64,000 nucleotides of DNA from Cladorrhinum sp. PSN259 (Eukaryota; Ascomycota; Sordariomycetes; Sordariales; Podosporaceae): NCBI GenBank assembly GCA_033725935.1, contig MU867093.1, positions 62,001 through 126,000 on the forward strand, given 5' to 3'. Each line of letters begins with the position of its first letter. Within the stretch, counting starts at the first letter, position 1. The translations under genes were made by a program, and so were the position numbers. Positions 10,817-21,372 of this stretch are shown here, piece by piece. The notes under the pieces were generated by a model. The model did not search any database and was not told where the DNA came from. It saw nothing but the letters and a program-made list of their open reading frames with translations.

Positions 10817-11513
10817 GTGGATGAGATTATTTTGCATGAAAAGATGGGTTGGTATGCTTATAGCGCGGGGTTTTATTTATTTGGCAGTAGTTTTTTTTAG
10901 TTTTACTTTTACTTTCATTCTCGGTGGGGATTTTTATTATAGCAGGCGGTAATTTTGCAACTTTTATGGCTGGATTTTAGAATTTTAGAATTTTAGTATT
11001 GCCTTTAGTTATTTAGTGGATGGGAAACGGGGAATTGGGAGGCATAAAAAGGGGTATGAGACACAAACACACATACAAAACAACCACCCATATTTACACA
11101 TTTTTAAACTGATTAGTCACAATTTAGATGTCACAATGATACGTATATGGTAGAACTGAGTGTTTGGTACGACGCCGTACATAGGTAGGTATGTACGTAC
11201 AAGTACCACCATCATCACCCGGCGACGGCTCCATCCCCGCGTACCCTACTATCTAAATGTTTGTATACCTACGTACATGAAACCATGAACCAAAGATTCA
11301 AAGATATGATGTAGCAGCAACCACTTCTTGAACCAAGTTAGTAAAGTAACAACCAATAAAACGATAACAACACTACAACAAAACAGAAACATTTGTACGT
11401 GTTAAAATATTGAGGAACTTCTCGTCTGAAAAAGTAGGTAGGTAGATCTCGCACACACACACACACACTCTCCCTCTCTCTCTCGGGGGCCTAGGCTACG
11501 ATCTTCAACAATC
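10817..11513. other. Intergenic: 3' flank of the 928-aa gene
   Basis: No gene. It contains AATTTTAG triplications near 10976-10994, GTAC/TACGTAC-rich semi-palindromes at 11188-11280, and a CA run followed by a TC run at 11452-11484, just before the MITE. Confidence 0.55.
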
Positions 11514-11806
11514 TAACGCTTAAACGTTTGTTAGCGCGGTACATGCCATATTCACGCTTTCCTATGCCTATTTCATTTCATGTTGTTTTTGTTGATGTAT
11601 TCCTGACTCCTTTCTGGGCCTGTTCGGCGTTCTGTTAATGTATTCCCGACTCCTTTCCACGCATGCTGGGTATCCCGACCGACATAGGTAATTCCTTTTA
11701 CTACGTACCATTCAATTTCCAATACCTTACGGTTTGCATTTTTATATTGGCTTCTATACATTATTTCTGTCCTTGCATGTACCGAGTTGACAAGCGCTAA
11801 GCATTA
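11514..11806. mobile_element. MITE copy 1 (decayed), TA-flanked
   Basis: About 290 bp, colinear with the element at 32779-33080. It begins TA+ACGCTTAAACGTTTGTTAGC and ends GTTGACAAGCGCTAAGCAT+TA, so the terminal inverted repeat is recognisable but damaged at the right end (one deletion, five changes). The shared interior includes CTTTCCTATGCCTATTTCA, two roughly 42-bp direct repeats around ATTCC(T/C)GACTCCTTTC, then AATACCTTACGGTTTG and TTATTTCTGTCCTTG. It has no transposase ORF, so it is non-autonomous. Many differences from copy 2 are transitions. The class (Tc1/mariner-type) is inferred only from the TA duplication. Confidence 0.8.
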
Positions 11807-12223
11807 ATCATCATGCATGATGTGTCCACTTCACAATATGCCACATGCTGCATCAAAGTAATTAAGCCTCAGCAATGATATCCACAGTATGTATGTATGA
11901 CATATATATATCTACAGTACTAAATATAAACCGGAGGGATTACAAAAGCATATATCGAATGCCCCCCATACCATCCAACCAGACAGCCAGCCAGTGATCC
12001 AGTCCATGCATATGTAACGTATACCGATGCACCATTCCCATCCCAGAAAAAAACAAAACTCCAATGACGGCCGGGCACAATGTCAAACAGCAAAATCCCC
12101 GACCAATGCAACGAAGCACAAAAGTATATACTATGCCAAAGCCCCTGTGGCCCTTAAAAAATGGTTGGAAATCCCTCCCGGCCGAGCTTCAATTCTCATT
12201 CATGGTCACATCACCGGTACCGA
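11807..12223. other. Intergenic between MITE copy 1 and IBTK-like gene 3' end
   Basis: No gene. Short TATG and TA repeats near 11888-11912. Probably includes the 3' UTR of the minus-strand gene ending at 12224. Confidence 0.5.
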
Positions 12224-15200
12224 CTATTGTCTACCACCCGCAGGTACCACATTCCCGGCTCCCGAAGTTGCGGCAGTACCACCAGCCACGACAGCACCCG
12301 CATCCCTCCTTCCGCCCGGGCCCCCACCACCTCGGCCCCTATTAACTTTGCCTCCCCGTCCACGATCTCTACCTTGCTGATGTGCTTTGCTGGCAGCGCC
12401 CTCTGCACCTCCTCCTCCTTGCTGCTGTGGCGGTCCTTTGCTCTTAGACCCCGAACCGGCACCAGTACTTCTCTCGCCACCCCCACCACCCTCCCTACCA
12501 CCACGCTCGCTACCACCGCCCTGTATATTGTCCACACTGCCCTCGCCCTTACCATTAGCCCCACTTCTTCTACCCCTTCCACCCTTGCTCCGACCGCCTC
12601 TCTTGCTAGATGCTCCTCCTTCCACAGAAAGAGCCTGCGCTCTCTCAACCCTCCTAGCCTCCTCCTCCTGCATCCTCTTCGACTCTGCTTCCCACCACTC
12701 CTGGAACGCCTGTTCCTGCTGAATCTCCTCCAATGACCGCTTAGCAGCAGCCTCTTTAACAGCCTGTTGATTCCTTCTCTCCAAAGCAATGATATCTTCC
12801 ATGCTGTATCCCACGAAGGACTCAGCTTTGTGTGCTGGTGTGATGTAATTCTTGGAGTGAGGAACCAGAGGCTTGGCGGGTTCGGCAGGTGTAGGAGCAG
12901 GAGGTGGTCGTTTGCTGGAAGCGGCAGGCTTGGTGGCTGAAGAGGAAGAGGGACCAGCTGATGAGGTCCGTTGGCCCGGGAACCGGGTGTCAGGAGACGC
13001 AGTTCGCCTATTGATCGGGATAGATGAGGATGGGGAGAGAGTATTTGGAGAAAGTAAGTTCTTTCCTTTGTCACTTGCTGTAGGGTGTGGCTGGGGTGCT
13101 AATGCTTGCTTCTTATTAGAAGCCACCTTCCAGGGCGAGGCTTGTTCCTCGCTGGCAGACCTCTCCCACGCATTCTTGGATGCTATCTCAGACTTAGCAG
13201 CCAGTAAATCAGCTTGTGCGGTCTGAGCAGCCTGCTGTTGTCTCTTCTTTTCCTTTTGCGACATCTTCGGTTGGGCAGTCTTTGGTGCCGCGGATTCCTC
13301 TTTGGCTTTTTGGGATGCCGCTGCTGCCAGCCCAGCCGATAGGGCAGACTGGCCGGAAGTTTCCGACTGGATGATGTTCCGCAGGTCCAACTTTGTGGTC
13401 GGGATTGGAGCGGCTCCCCAAGGTGTCCCTCCGGTCTTGGCCGTGGTAGGTTCGGTTTCCGTACCCTTGACAGCCAACTTGACTGGAGTTGAAGGGCTGA
13501 TTGGAGGCAATTGCTCCGATGGATCAAGACTCATCCACACCTTTTTGCCTTTACCCTTGAAGGAGCTTCCGAGGGGCGGAATCGGATCAATGTCTTGGAC
13601 GGCAGGACTACCTTTCTGGGGTCTCATTGAGGGGCTGTCAGTAGGCGATGTGACCTCGTCATCCATGTCAAAGATCAGATCGCCTCGGGAGCCCTTGGGC
13701 CTAAGATCGGGGCTGAAGGTCTCGCTGTTGCGGACGGCCTGTGCTACCCTCCTAACTCTATCAGGAGTTGGCGTGACCGGGCTGGCGTCATCAAGACTGC
13801 CGTACTTGGTCCTAACAGGAACCGAAAGGCGTCTTTCTTCCTCCTTGTGAGCCTTGTATGCCATCTCCTTAACCCTTATTTGTCTCTCCTCGTCGATGTC
13901 CTCAGCAAGCCTTGGGTTGTTCTCATGGAGCAAGAGATCTGCTTGGCCACTCTTCACAAATGGTGACTGAGCAGCCTGATTATCTCTCACAACCTCATCT
14001 AGCTCAAGGATCAAGTCCTCATCAAGTTCATCTAACAAATGGTTTTCGAGCATGGTCTCCAATTGCAAGCAGATATACTCCAGTCCAGCATCCTTGAACT
14101 CGGTGATGGAACATGGGCTGATGGCGTTTAAGAGATGGGAGACGTTGCGAATGTTGACAAACCTGCCCATGACTTGCTGACATATCTGTGATAGGCGATC
14201 TAGCATTAGATAGTTTGCGATGGACATGACTTCCATGACGAGATCAAAGAAGTCCTCAAGAGAATCACAAACCGCCGGATCGAAAAGCTCCGGACCGCAG
14301 TCTGCATACAGAAACCGTAGTGCATACTTGAAGGCTTCAGGCTCCATGTGCTCCAAGTCAATCCTGACCTTGTCGGATCCCTGGTTTGCACGTCGACTAG
14401 CCAGCCACATGCCATGAGAACGTCCGTGAAACAGACCCTGGAACCATGGACATCTCTGGCAGATAAAAGTGCTGTGAACAGTGAACTCCGCACCATTGAG
14501 CTCAAGTATGGCATCACCATCCTCAAAAAACTTGCTACGGTCCTTAATCGCTCGCTGGAAGTCCTGGTCCATGCATTTTTGAGCATCCACCTGAAGTCTG
14601 GCTGCGGCCTCCAAGTTGTTCATGTTTAACCGAGTGCCAAGCTTCATGACTTCAAGGCGAACTTGACGAAATCTGTAGGCCAATGATGGTGCCTGCCTTG
14701 TGAGGTTCCATGCGGGTACCACCCGGTCTGTGTATGCAAAGACAACGAGGTTCACAAGCGATAGTATATCCACTCCGTGGAAGCAAACGAGCGCTTTCCC
14801 ATCCTCATCGGTAATTGTGAAAAGCTCCTGATCACAAGTTCCAGTCTTCCGATATTCTGCAAGTGAATTTCGAAGCACAGAACTTCGCGCAGAGAGTAAC
14901 CAGCCGTGAATTGGAATCCTTATCTCTGGCGAAGATGACACGCAGACATAGACATCCAGCGGATCATTCCGGTAGGACCAGGTAGTCAGGTGCTGTGCCA
15001 GGTCTTTCTCAAGATCTGAAGACTTGAGTAGTTCATATGCAAGAAGTCCAAGTCGGTCCCGAAGTGCCTCGTTTTTCAAGAGTGTGTTGGTGTCATCATC
15101 CTGGTCTCTTGGTTCTGTAGCCTCAAACTCTTCGAGGCAGTTTAATGGTGCCACGTCCTCCCACAAAGATTGGCCATCAATTGCGAGCTGCTCCCTCATG

Positions 15201-17197
15201 ACATCGGAATCCTGTCGGATAGCGGCAAAGGCACCGAATGTTGATGCCCGCACGGTGGCGACTTTGGTAATGTAGGGGACCCTTTGGAACTTGAAATCGT
15301 TTCTCCTAGACTCGGCCAGCGTCGAAAGTGCGTTTTTGGCCTTTGCTCGCTTGATTCTTCTCCAGACGGCCCCGGACTTGGTGCTCAGTATCACAGAGCC
15401 GTTTTCGCCAACACCAACGGAGCGAGCGCCATCCTTTCTCGCGTTCCAGATGCATTGAGGTGGAGTAACAGCGGCTTTGAGTTTGGATGGATTCGTCGTG
15501 GAGGTGTTTGAAGGATTTAGCTCAATCTTGTGATCCAAATTCATGGTGAACAGGTCGCCACGTTTTGTCAAGGCTGCAATTGTCTCTCCTCCTGATGTGA
15601 TGTAGTTGATCTGGTTCCATCCTGGCTCGTAGCGAGTTGACAGTTTGATACTCCCGACCGTATCAAAATTGCCGAACGGAAACTTGACAATGTGGTAGCC
15701 GTACCCGGTGAAAATAAACACTGTGTGGTTCTGGAGCAAAACTGTAGTGGCTTTGTCGATTGCGCTCACCATAACAATTGGGGATGAGAACAACGATGCA
15801 GCAACCTTTCTGGGAATATGCTGGACCTCGAGGGATCTAGAGTCGGCGTCCATGAGAGCCAGCTGACCAACATTCTTTCCCCAACAGTACAACGATGCAC
15901 CAGTATGAGCGACAGAGTGTATTGAGGAAGCAGCAATCCCAAGAATGAACTCTTTCTTGAGGGGACCGAAAACCTGACGGGGAACAGTGCTTATCGATTC
16001 CTCGTCGGACTTGGCTGACGCAGGGAGAGTGTAGCCCAACTGCGAATGCGCACTACTCCCCCAGGTCCAAAGCGAGCCCGTATCATCAATCGCCATGCTG
16101 TGATTCTGACCAAGGGCGACTTGGACAACCTTTCGGTCAGCAAAGGGGCCCTGGACTGGTGTCCATGTGAAGCGCGTGTTTTCGTCGCCAAGGCCGAGTC
16201 GCCCACCGCGGCCAACACCGCAAATGTAGAGATTGGAGACTGGGTCTGCTGTGAGGATCGCGCTATGTAGTTTGGAGAGCACGACATCCTTGATTAGTAG
16301 CGGTCTATTCAATACCAGGGATGGAATCTGGGCTAGATCCTGTGATGCTGGTTTCTCGGCGCCGATTTCTTCCAGGTATTCGTTGTAAAACCTCTGGAGC
16401 AAGTGGTCTGGTCGTTTAAGGTAGACCTTTTCTGGATATTGACGATCCACATCGTCACCAAAACCAAGCGACAAGTTCTTGTTGCTGCCGAACGCATATA
16501 TATCTTCCCCAAAAGCCTTTGGAATCTTTGTAGATGTATCCCGGATTGGGAGTTGTTCTGCCTCGTCACTGTCGGAGCCATCATCAGATTCTTCAGTTTG
16601 ATCCAGATCCTTCAAGCTCCGTTCCCCGATGGTGGCGTTATAAAGATCGAAAGGGCTGTTTCCTTCATTGTCCTTCGTCTTGATGAGTTGCCCCACACGA
16701 TTCAGCGAAGCTGTGTGCGCCGTCAAGTCCTTCCGTTCCTTTTCAAGAAGCAGCCTGGCGATCGATATGTTTCCGGCATACAGAGCCCGATGAAGGGCAT
16801 TCCAGCCACTTTCGGGGTCCTGCACATAGATATCAATTGCCGGGTGCTCGAGCAAGGCTTCTACAAATGAACCGGCGTTCTCGGTTGTCGAGGAGGCTGC
16901 GCGCAACAATACTGTGAGACCGACGTGGTCACGGCTGTTGACTTCATTTCGTCCAAGTGCCCCGTTTCCACGCGTATTGCCAGAACCAGCGCCCAGCCCG
17001 ATGTGTTTGCGAGATTTGGGCGTCGGGCGTGGAGATGTCCCCAATCCTGGACTTCCTCCTGCCCCGCCCCCTATTCCTCCTGATGCTACATGCGGACTCC
17101 GCGGTACATTCTGCGCGTTGGGTGCCGCAGGTGCGAGAAGGCGTCGAAACTTGTCGACATCGTCGTCCCAGTAGTATTTCCACAAGAGGTGAGTCAT
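12224..17197 (-). CDS. Ankyrin-RCC1-BTB-BTB protein (IBTK architecture)
   Basis: 1657 aa in one uninterrupted frame. Starting at MTHLLWKYYWDDDVDKFRRLL, ankyrin repeats span about 88-165 (LTVLLRAASS, GWNALHRALYAGNISIARLL). RCC1/ATS1-type repeats span about 230-640 (EDIYAFGSNKNLSLGFGD, LYICGVGRGGRLGLGDENT, SLWTWGSSAHSQLGY). A first BTB/POZ domain lies at about 742-835 (DVYVCVSSSPEIRIPIHGWLL) and a second at about 885-985 (DAILELNGAEFTVHSTFICQ, then FKYALRFLYADCG). The last 500 residues are low-complexity, with a MEDIIALERRNQQAVKEAAA helical motif at about 1470 and an Arg/Gly-rich tail. This order matches the inhibitor-of-Bruton-kinase family; BTB proteins of this kind are Cul3 ubiquitin-ligase adaptors in known cases. 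The tail could bind RNA, which is speculation. The gene is divergent from the mitochondrial carrier at 18430. Confidence 0.88.
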   Translation of the reverse strand: MTHLLWKYYWDDDVDKFRRLLAPAAPNAQNVPRSPHVASGGIGGGAGGSPGLGTSPRPTPKSRKHIGLGAGSGNTRGNGALGRNEVNSRDHVGLTVLLRAASSTTENAGSFVEALLEHPAIDIYVQDPESGWNALHRALYAGNISIARLLLEKERKDLTAHTASLNRVGQLIKTKDNEGNSPFDLYNATIGERSLKDLDQTEESDDGSDSDEAEQLPIRDTSTKIPKAFGEDIYAFGSNKNLSLGFGDDVDRQYPEKVYLKRPDHLLQRFYNEYLEEIGAEKPASQDLAQIPSLVLNRPLLIKDVVLSKLHSAILTADPVSNLYICGVGRGGRLGLGDENTRFTWTPVQGPFADRKVVQVALGQNHSMAIDDTGSLWTWGSSAHSQLGYTLPASAKSDEESISTVPRQVFGPLKKEFILGIAASSIHSVAHTGASLYCWGKNVGQLALMDADSRSLEVQHIPRKVAASLFSSPIVMVSAIDKATTVLLQNHTVFIFTGYGYHIVKFPFGNFDTVGSIKLSTRYEPGWNQINYITSGGETIAALTKRGDLFTMNLDHKIELNPSNTSTTNPSKLKAAVTPPQCIWNARKDGARSVGVGENGSVILSTKSGAVWRRIKRAKAKNALSTLAESRRNDFKFQRVPYITKVATVRASTFGAFAAIRQDSDVMREQLAIDGQSLWEDVAPLNCLEEFEATEPRDQDDDTNTLLKNEALRDRLGLLAYELLKSSDLEKDLAQHLTTWSYRNDPLDVYVCVSSSPEIRIPIHGWLLSARSSVLRNSLAEYRKTGTCDQELFTITDEDGKALVCFHGVDILSLVNLVVFAYTDRVVPAWNLTRQAPSLAYRFRQVRLEVMKLGTRLNMNNLEAAARLQVDAQKCMDQDFQRAIKDRSKFFEDGDAILELNGAEFTVHSTFICQRCPWFQGLFHGRSHGMWLASRRANQGSDKVRIDLEHMEPEAFKYALRFLYADCGPELFDPAVCDSLEDFFDLVMEVMSIANYLMLDRLSQICQQVMGRFVNIRNVSHLLNAISPCSITEFKDAGLEYICLQLETMLENHLLDELDEDLILELDEVVRDNQAAQSPFVKSGQADLLLHENNPRLAEDIDEERQIRVKEMAYKAHKEEERRLSVPVRTKYGSLDDASPVTPTPDRVRRVAQAVRNSETFSPDLRPKGSRGDLIFDMDDEVTSPTDSPSMRPQKGSPAVQDIDPIPPLGSSFKGKGKKVWMSLDPSEQLPPISPSTPVKLAVKGTETEPTTAKTGGTPWGAAPIPTTKLDLRNIIQSETSGQSALSAGLAAAASQKAKEESAAPKTAQPKMSQKEKKRQQQAAQTAQADLLAAKSEIASKNAWERSASEEQASPWKVASNKKQALAPQPHPTASDKGKNLLSPNTLSPSSSIPINRRTASPDTRFPGQRTSSAGPSSSSATKPAASSKRPPPAPTPAEPAKPLVPHSKNYITPAHKAESFVGYSMEDIIALERRNQQAVKEAAAKRSLEEIQQEQAFQEWWEAESKRMQEEEARRVERAQALSVEGGASSKRGGRSKGGRGRRSGANGKGEGSVDNIQGGGSERGGREGGGGGERSTGAGSGSKSKGPPQQQGGGGAEGAASKAHQQGRDRGRGGKVNRGRGGGGPGGRRDAGAVVAGGTAATSGAGNVVPAGGRQ

Positions 17198-18429
17198 TAG
17201 CCGGATGGTGGCCGCGGGAGTCTCTCGGACGCTTCGGTTGCACCTCGCTGTGGTCTCTCAGGGATCACGGCTTTTTTAAAGGTGCAAGATAAAGCGCAAG
17301 AAAGATATCCCCCGGGAAAGTCTGCGACCGGAACTTTCTAGCCGTGTGTCAGAATCCAGAGATTGTGAGAATTTGCTTGCAGTGGCGACTTGGGCGCAAT
17401 GACGCGGAGGATTCGGGAATGCGGTGGGCGACGTGGGCGAGAAATATGCGACAAAAGCCCGGGTCCTTCGGATTAGGTAGCTTGGTATTTCGGGTTATCT
17501 GAACAGTGGATGTCTCGGCTCAGAATTCGTGGTCGTCGAAGTTCGAAACTGTATGATGTGTTCGTTGGAAAGATGGCAAAAGGGGGTTGTACCTGGTCAA
17601 ATATGGGCGAATCGTGTGCGCAACCATCATCAAGATAAGCCCCGCGCAACCATCGGGCTGCCCTGTCCCGGGCATCTGTAAAAACCAGCCAATCGGGTGG
17701 CTCCATTTTGGCTCATGCTCAAACTGGAAGCTCTGGCAAACGACAATGGCATCGCAGCTGCCATTGTTCTCAGAGGCACAAACACGTGGACCGAGGATTG
17801 GAGAATGCTGCCTTATCTGTGAAACTCTATTCCGGAGCGGCTGCAATACGGGGAAAGCGCATGCGAGATATCCAGCTATGAGACTCCGGACTTGGACCAG
17901 CAGGGCCATGTAATTCAAGGTCCCCAAAGTGCGGGGGACCATTGAGCTTCCATGTCTGGTCTGTGCTTGTGCATGAAGACAGTTCAGCCCTGCGGTGTCA
18001 CCCGTCGATGGACCAAGAACTACAACTGCCAGACGCATTCAGCTACTTGTGCTGTTTACAATCTGGAGATGGTATTCAAGAACAACACAGGAAGAAATGC
18101 GAAATAGACATTGAGCCTCCCGAGGCTCCCCAATTAACACTTTATCCAATCTTCACCATTATGTAAGTCACTACGACGTAGCGGCATCTCTCTCCAACTT
18201 CCCGCGGGGCTGGGCCTCCGTAAATAAGCGCAAAAGGTGGGGCGAGGCATTTCAAGCCAAGCCATGGAGCTGGACCCCTCCGGGACCGGTCGGCTGCAGA
18301 AATCGGGTCGACGACACTTTTTTTCCCTTCGCTGCCAGACCGTTGGGATTCAAACCTTTTTGTCTGCCACTTTTTGCTGTCTTTCCAATCGTATCGTCCA
18401 CCCCGTGATACCCCTATACATCATTCATA
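17198..18429. other. Divergent promoter region between IBTK-like gene and mitochondrial carrier
   Basis: 1.2 kb between two outward-facing genes. CCAAT-type pentamers are visible at about 17688, 18145 and 18384. The last 130 bases before 18430 are rich in pyrimidine tracts. I see no gene: a 172-aa minus-strand ORF at 17520-18038 has no domain features. Confidence 0.55.
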
Positions 18430-19669
18430 ATGTCGTCAGAGAAGGCCCCTTTGCCGTTTGGCTACACCTTCTTGGCCGGTGAGTCTGACAATCCAAAGTC
18501 CTCCGAAAACAACTCAGATGAGACGACAGCAATGCTAATATGACTGAATTACAGGCGCCATTGCCGGTGTATCTGAGGCAAGTTTACCTCGAAACAATTA
18601 TAGAGATCAGTTGGGTTGCTAACATGGCAGCGCGTATAGATTTTGGTCATGTAGATTAACCCAGTTTGGTCGCGTGCTCCTCGGGAATTGGAAAGCTAAC
18701 CACAATTGCCCTTTAGGTATCCTCTTGATGTCGTCAAGACCAGAGTGTGAGCAAAACACAACCGGCGATTGAGCAATGCGCCTCGAAACTAACAACCCTT
18801 CAGCCAGCTTCAGACCGGCAAGGCCGTCGCAGGTGTCGACACCTACAACGGCATGTTCGACTGCTTCAGCAAGATCATCAAGAATGAGGGGTATGCGCTG
18901 ATAAGGGATTCTCGAGATGTTAGGGGCTTTCAACGACTAACTTTCTCCAAACAGCTTCTCAAGACTCTACCGCGGCATCACTGCCCCCATCCTCATGGAG
19001 GCTCCCAAGCGTGCCACCAAGTTCGCCGCCAACGACAAGTGGGGCAAGTTCTACCGCGATCTCTTCGGCCAGACCCAGATGACTCAGAGTCTCTCCGTCC
19101 TCACTGGTGCCTCTGCTGGTGCCACCGAGTCCTTCGTCGTCGTCCCTTTCGAGCTCGTCAAGATCCGCCTGCAAGACAAGGCCTCCGCCGGCAAGTACAA
19201 TGGCATGATCGATGTCGTCACCAAGATCGTCCGCAACGAGGGTATCCTCGCCATGTACAACGGTCTCGAGTCCACCCTCTGGCGCCACATCCTCTGGAAC
19301 GCCGGTTACTTCGGCTGTATCTTCCAGGTCCGCCAGCTCATGCCCAAGGCCGACTCCAAGCAGGGCCAGATGTTCAATGATATCGTTGCCGGTTCCGTCG
19401 GCGGCACCGTCGGCACCATCGTCAACACCCCCATGGACGTCGTCAAGTCCAGAATTCAGAACACCACCAAGGTTGCCGGCCAGATTCCCAAGTATAACTG
19501 GGCCTGGCCTGCCATCGCTACCGTGGCCAAGGAGGAAGGTGCCGCTGCTCTCTACAAGGGTTTCCTTCCCAAGGTTCTCAGACTCGGCCCCGGCGGTGGT
19601 ATCCTTCTTGTCGTCTACACCGGTGTCATGGATATGTTCCGCAACATGAGAGATGCTAAGCTTGCTTAA
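18430..19669 (+). CDS. odc1: Mitochondrial 2-oxodicarboxylate carrier (Odc1/Odc2 type)
   Basis: Six exons: 18430-18478, 18555-18577, 18640-18650, 18717-18746, 18804-18890, 18955-19669; 304 aa, the usual carrier length. The three mitochondrial-carrier signatures are P30-x-D32-x-x-K35 (PLDVVKTR), P131-x-E133-x-x-K136 (PFELVKIR) and P226-x-D228-x-x-K231 (PMDVVKSR), each in its own third of the protein, implying six membrane helices in the inner membrane. Stretches such as LYRGITAPILMEAPKRATKF and YFGCIFQVRQLMPK match the yeast Odc exchangers, which swap 2-oxoadipate and 2-oxoglutarate across the membrane for lysine metabolism. Exon 3 is only 11 nt (ATTTTGGTCAT), and the intron before it starts with GC (GAG|GCAAGT); both are required to keep the conserved EILVMYPLD helix. 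The symbol follows yeast; which paralogue cannot be told. Confidence 0.92.
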
Positions 19670-20212
19670 ACGGAGAGCGAAAGTCTGAAAGAAGAGGGAT
19701 GATGAATATACCCCAGAAGTTGTTGCTTATATGTTGCTGCGTATGAGATTCACTATTTTTTCCTGTTCCATTTTCATATTATAGATGATTTTGTTGGGCT
19801 ATTTGTACATATTTTGGTTCATATCTAAAAAGAAAAAAAGGGGGGCTGGGGCGTACACAAGAAGGATTGGATGGACTGGCGAGGTTTTTGGTGTCTAGAC
19901 AAAAATTCAAGCAGGCAGGCTTCATTCTAGAAATCTCGAAAGATTTTCTACATACCTGCAACTCTTTCATTGGAACCTACCTACCTTATCGTTCATTTGC
20001 CATAGACTGGAATGTCAGTATCATAGGTATCGCCATATTTTATGTCGAGAACGTTTTGTCCGGAGGGGTGGACGGACGGGACACCTTCCAAATCCGGAAC
20101 CGGAACATCAACAATAGGAAAAAACCAAAAAATGGGACACCAATCTCAGACCACACAACCAAGCAAGATAAAAAATCTCTCATCGTCCCTTTCATTTAAG
20201 AGGAAGATTGAA
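19670..20212. other. Intergenic: carrier 3' flank
   Basis: No gene. T-rich 3' flank after the stop, then unremarkable sequence up to the minus-strand tRNA. Six A at 20170-20175 read as a T run on the minus strand, about 38 nt past the tRNA, and may end its transcription. Confidence 0.5.
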
Positions 20213-20284
20213 TGCCCACAGCCAGAATCGAACTGACGACCTCATCATTACTAGTGATGCGCTCTACCACTGAGCCATGCGGGC
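20213..20284 (-). tRNA. tRNA-Thr (anticodon AGT), second copy
   Basis: The reverse complement is identical over all 72 nt to the tRNA at 5861-5932: same acceptor, AGT anticodon in CTAGTAA, TTCGATT T-loop and discriminator A. Flanks on both sides are unrelated to those of the first copy, so this is a dispersed gene copy and not a recent segmental duplication. Confidence 0.96.
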
Positions 20285-21372
20285 GTGTTCTTATTATCCT
20301 TGAATGGAGTATGGATAGGAAGATTCCATTTATATTCATTTATCGTTAAGTCCGGTTTGAGTGGATTCTGGGTCCTAAGTTTGCGTCCTGCAACCCCGGG
20401 TTACCTACCGTCCTCGATTTTTGCTCCTCATCCGTAGGAGTTAAAACAAAAAAAAGCTTTTATTTTCCCTCCTTGAGTAAAATTGATGGGAGGGGTGAGT
20501 AAGTAGCTCTGTAAATCAAGTCATAGACACAGGAGTAGTAATAAACACAGAGCAGTCTGTGATGGGAGAAAGTAATATACTTATCTGAAAAAAAGAAAAG
20601 GATATAAAAAAAAATATAAAAAAACTGACACCCTAGCCTAAGGGATCTGTGCCCAAGTTAATAACATGACCTAACCCATAACGAGAATCAGAGGGAACGG
20701 TCTATGATACAAAAGTTAGTAGCCACTGGATGGTACCAGGGCATGCGTGTACATGTATGCACAGTACATACCTGACGACCATGGCTCCTTTATTTCCCTG
20801 AATAGTACAATGTTAGAATCAGCGAATTCCGTACACAAAAGTTACAAGAAAACAAAGGGATAAACAGGACAAGGGTTTATAAGTGTCAGAACAACAAGCA
20901 AAGCATTTCACTGCATCAATAGCCTAAGATAGCTTGCAGATAGAAAAAACAAGAGTTTATGCAGGGGAAAGGGCGAGGGGCGCGGGGGGTATATTATGGT
21001 CTATTTACAAGGAAGCGATTATGTATGCGCGCCCAAGACTCGTTGTCAAGGTGAGCTGGAGTCTGTCCCCTTCGACAAGGTGTGGCACGGTGAGTGGAAG
21101 TAATCCGTGATTACTCCTATCCATCGGTGCGGCGATGGTCCCGAACATCTCATCGTTCCACGAGGTGCATGTCTGACTCAAGTCCTTTGAAAAGAAACCC
21201 TCCGTGACTCCGTTCAAAACCGAACCAATAGCTCTGATCGAAAAGGGGTAGTGGTGTCTCTCCCTAAATGAGCGGAACAAATCCAGCATTGCTACGCTCC
21301 GGTTCTATCTCTCTCGTCAAGCCCTGGAGGTTAATAAATCGAGAAATGTTCCAACATTTCCTGGGTATCCAT
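20285..21372. other. Intergenic: A/T-tract region and 3' flank of the C2H2 regulator
   Basis: Contains several A-rich tracts (about 20450-20630). At 21005-21289 lies a minus-strand frame beginning near MLDLFRSFRERHHYPFSIRA that looks more protein-like than its neighbours and could be an extra 3' exon of the transcription-factor gene. I found no convincing donor/acceptor pair to join it, so it is not included in the CDS. Confidence 0.45.

Noticed and set aside
12211..13074. 287-aa minus and 191-aa plus ORFs over the 3' part of the IBTK-like gene
   Set aside because: Shadow frames of the low-complexity C-terminus; the 1657-codon frame carries the domains.
17520..18038. 172-aa minus-strand ORF in the divergent promoter
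   Set aside because: No recognisable family and it sits between two well-supported divergent starts.
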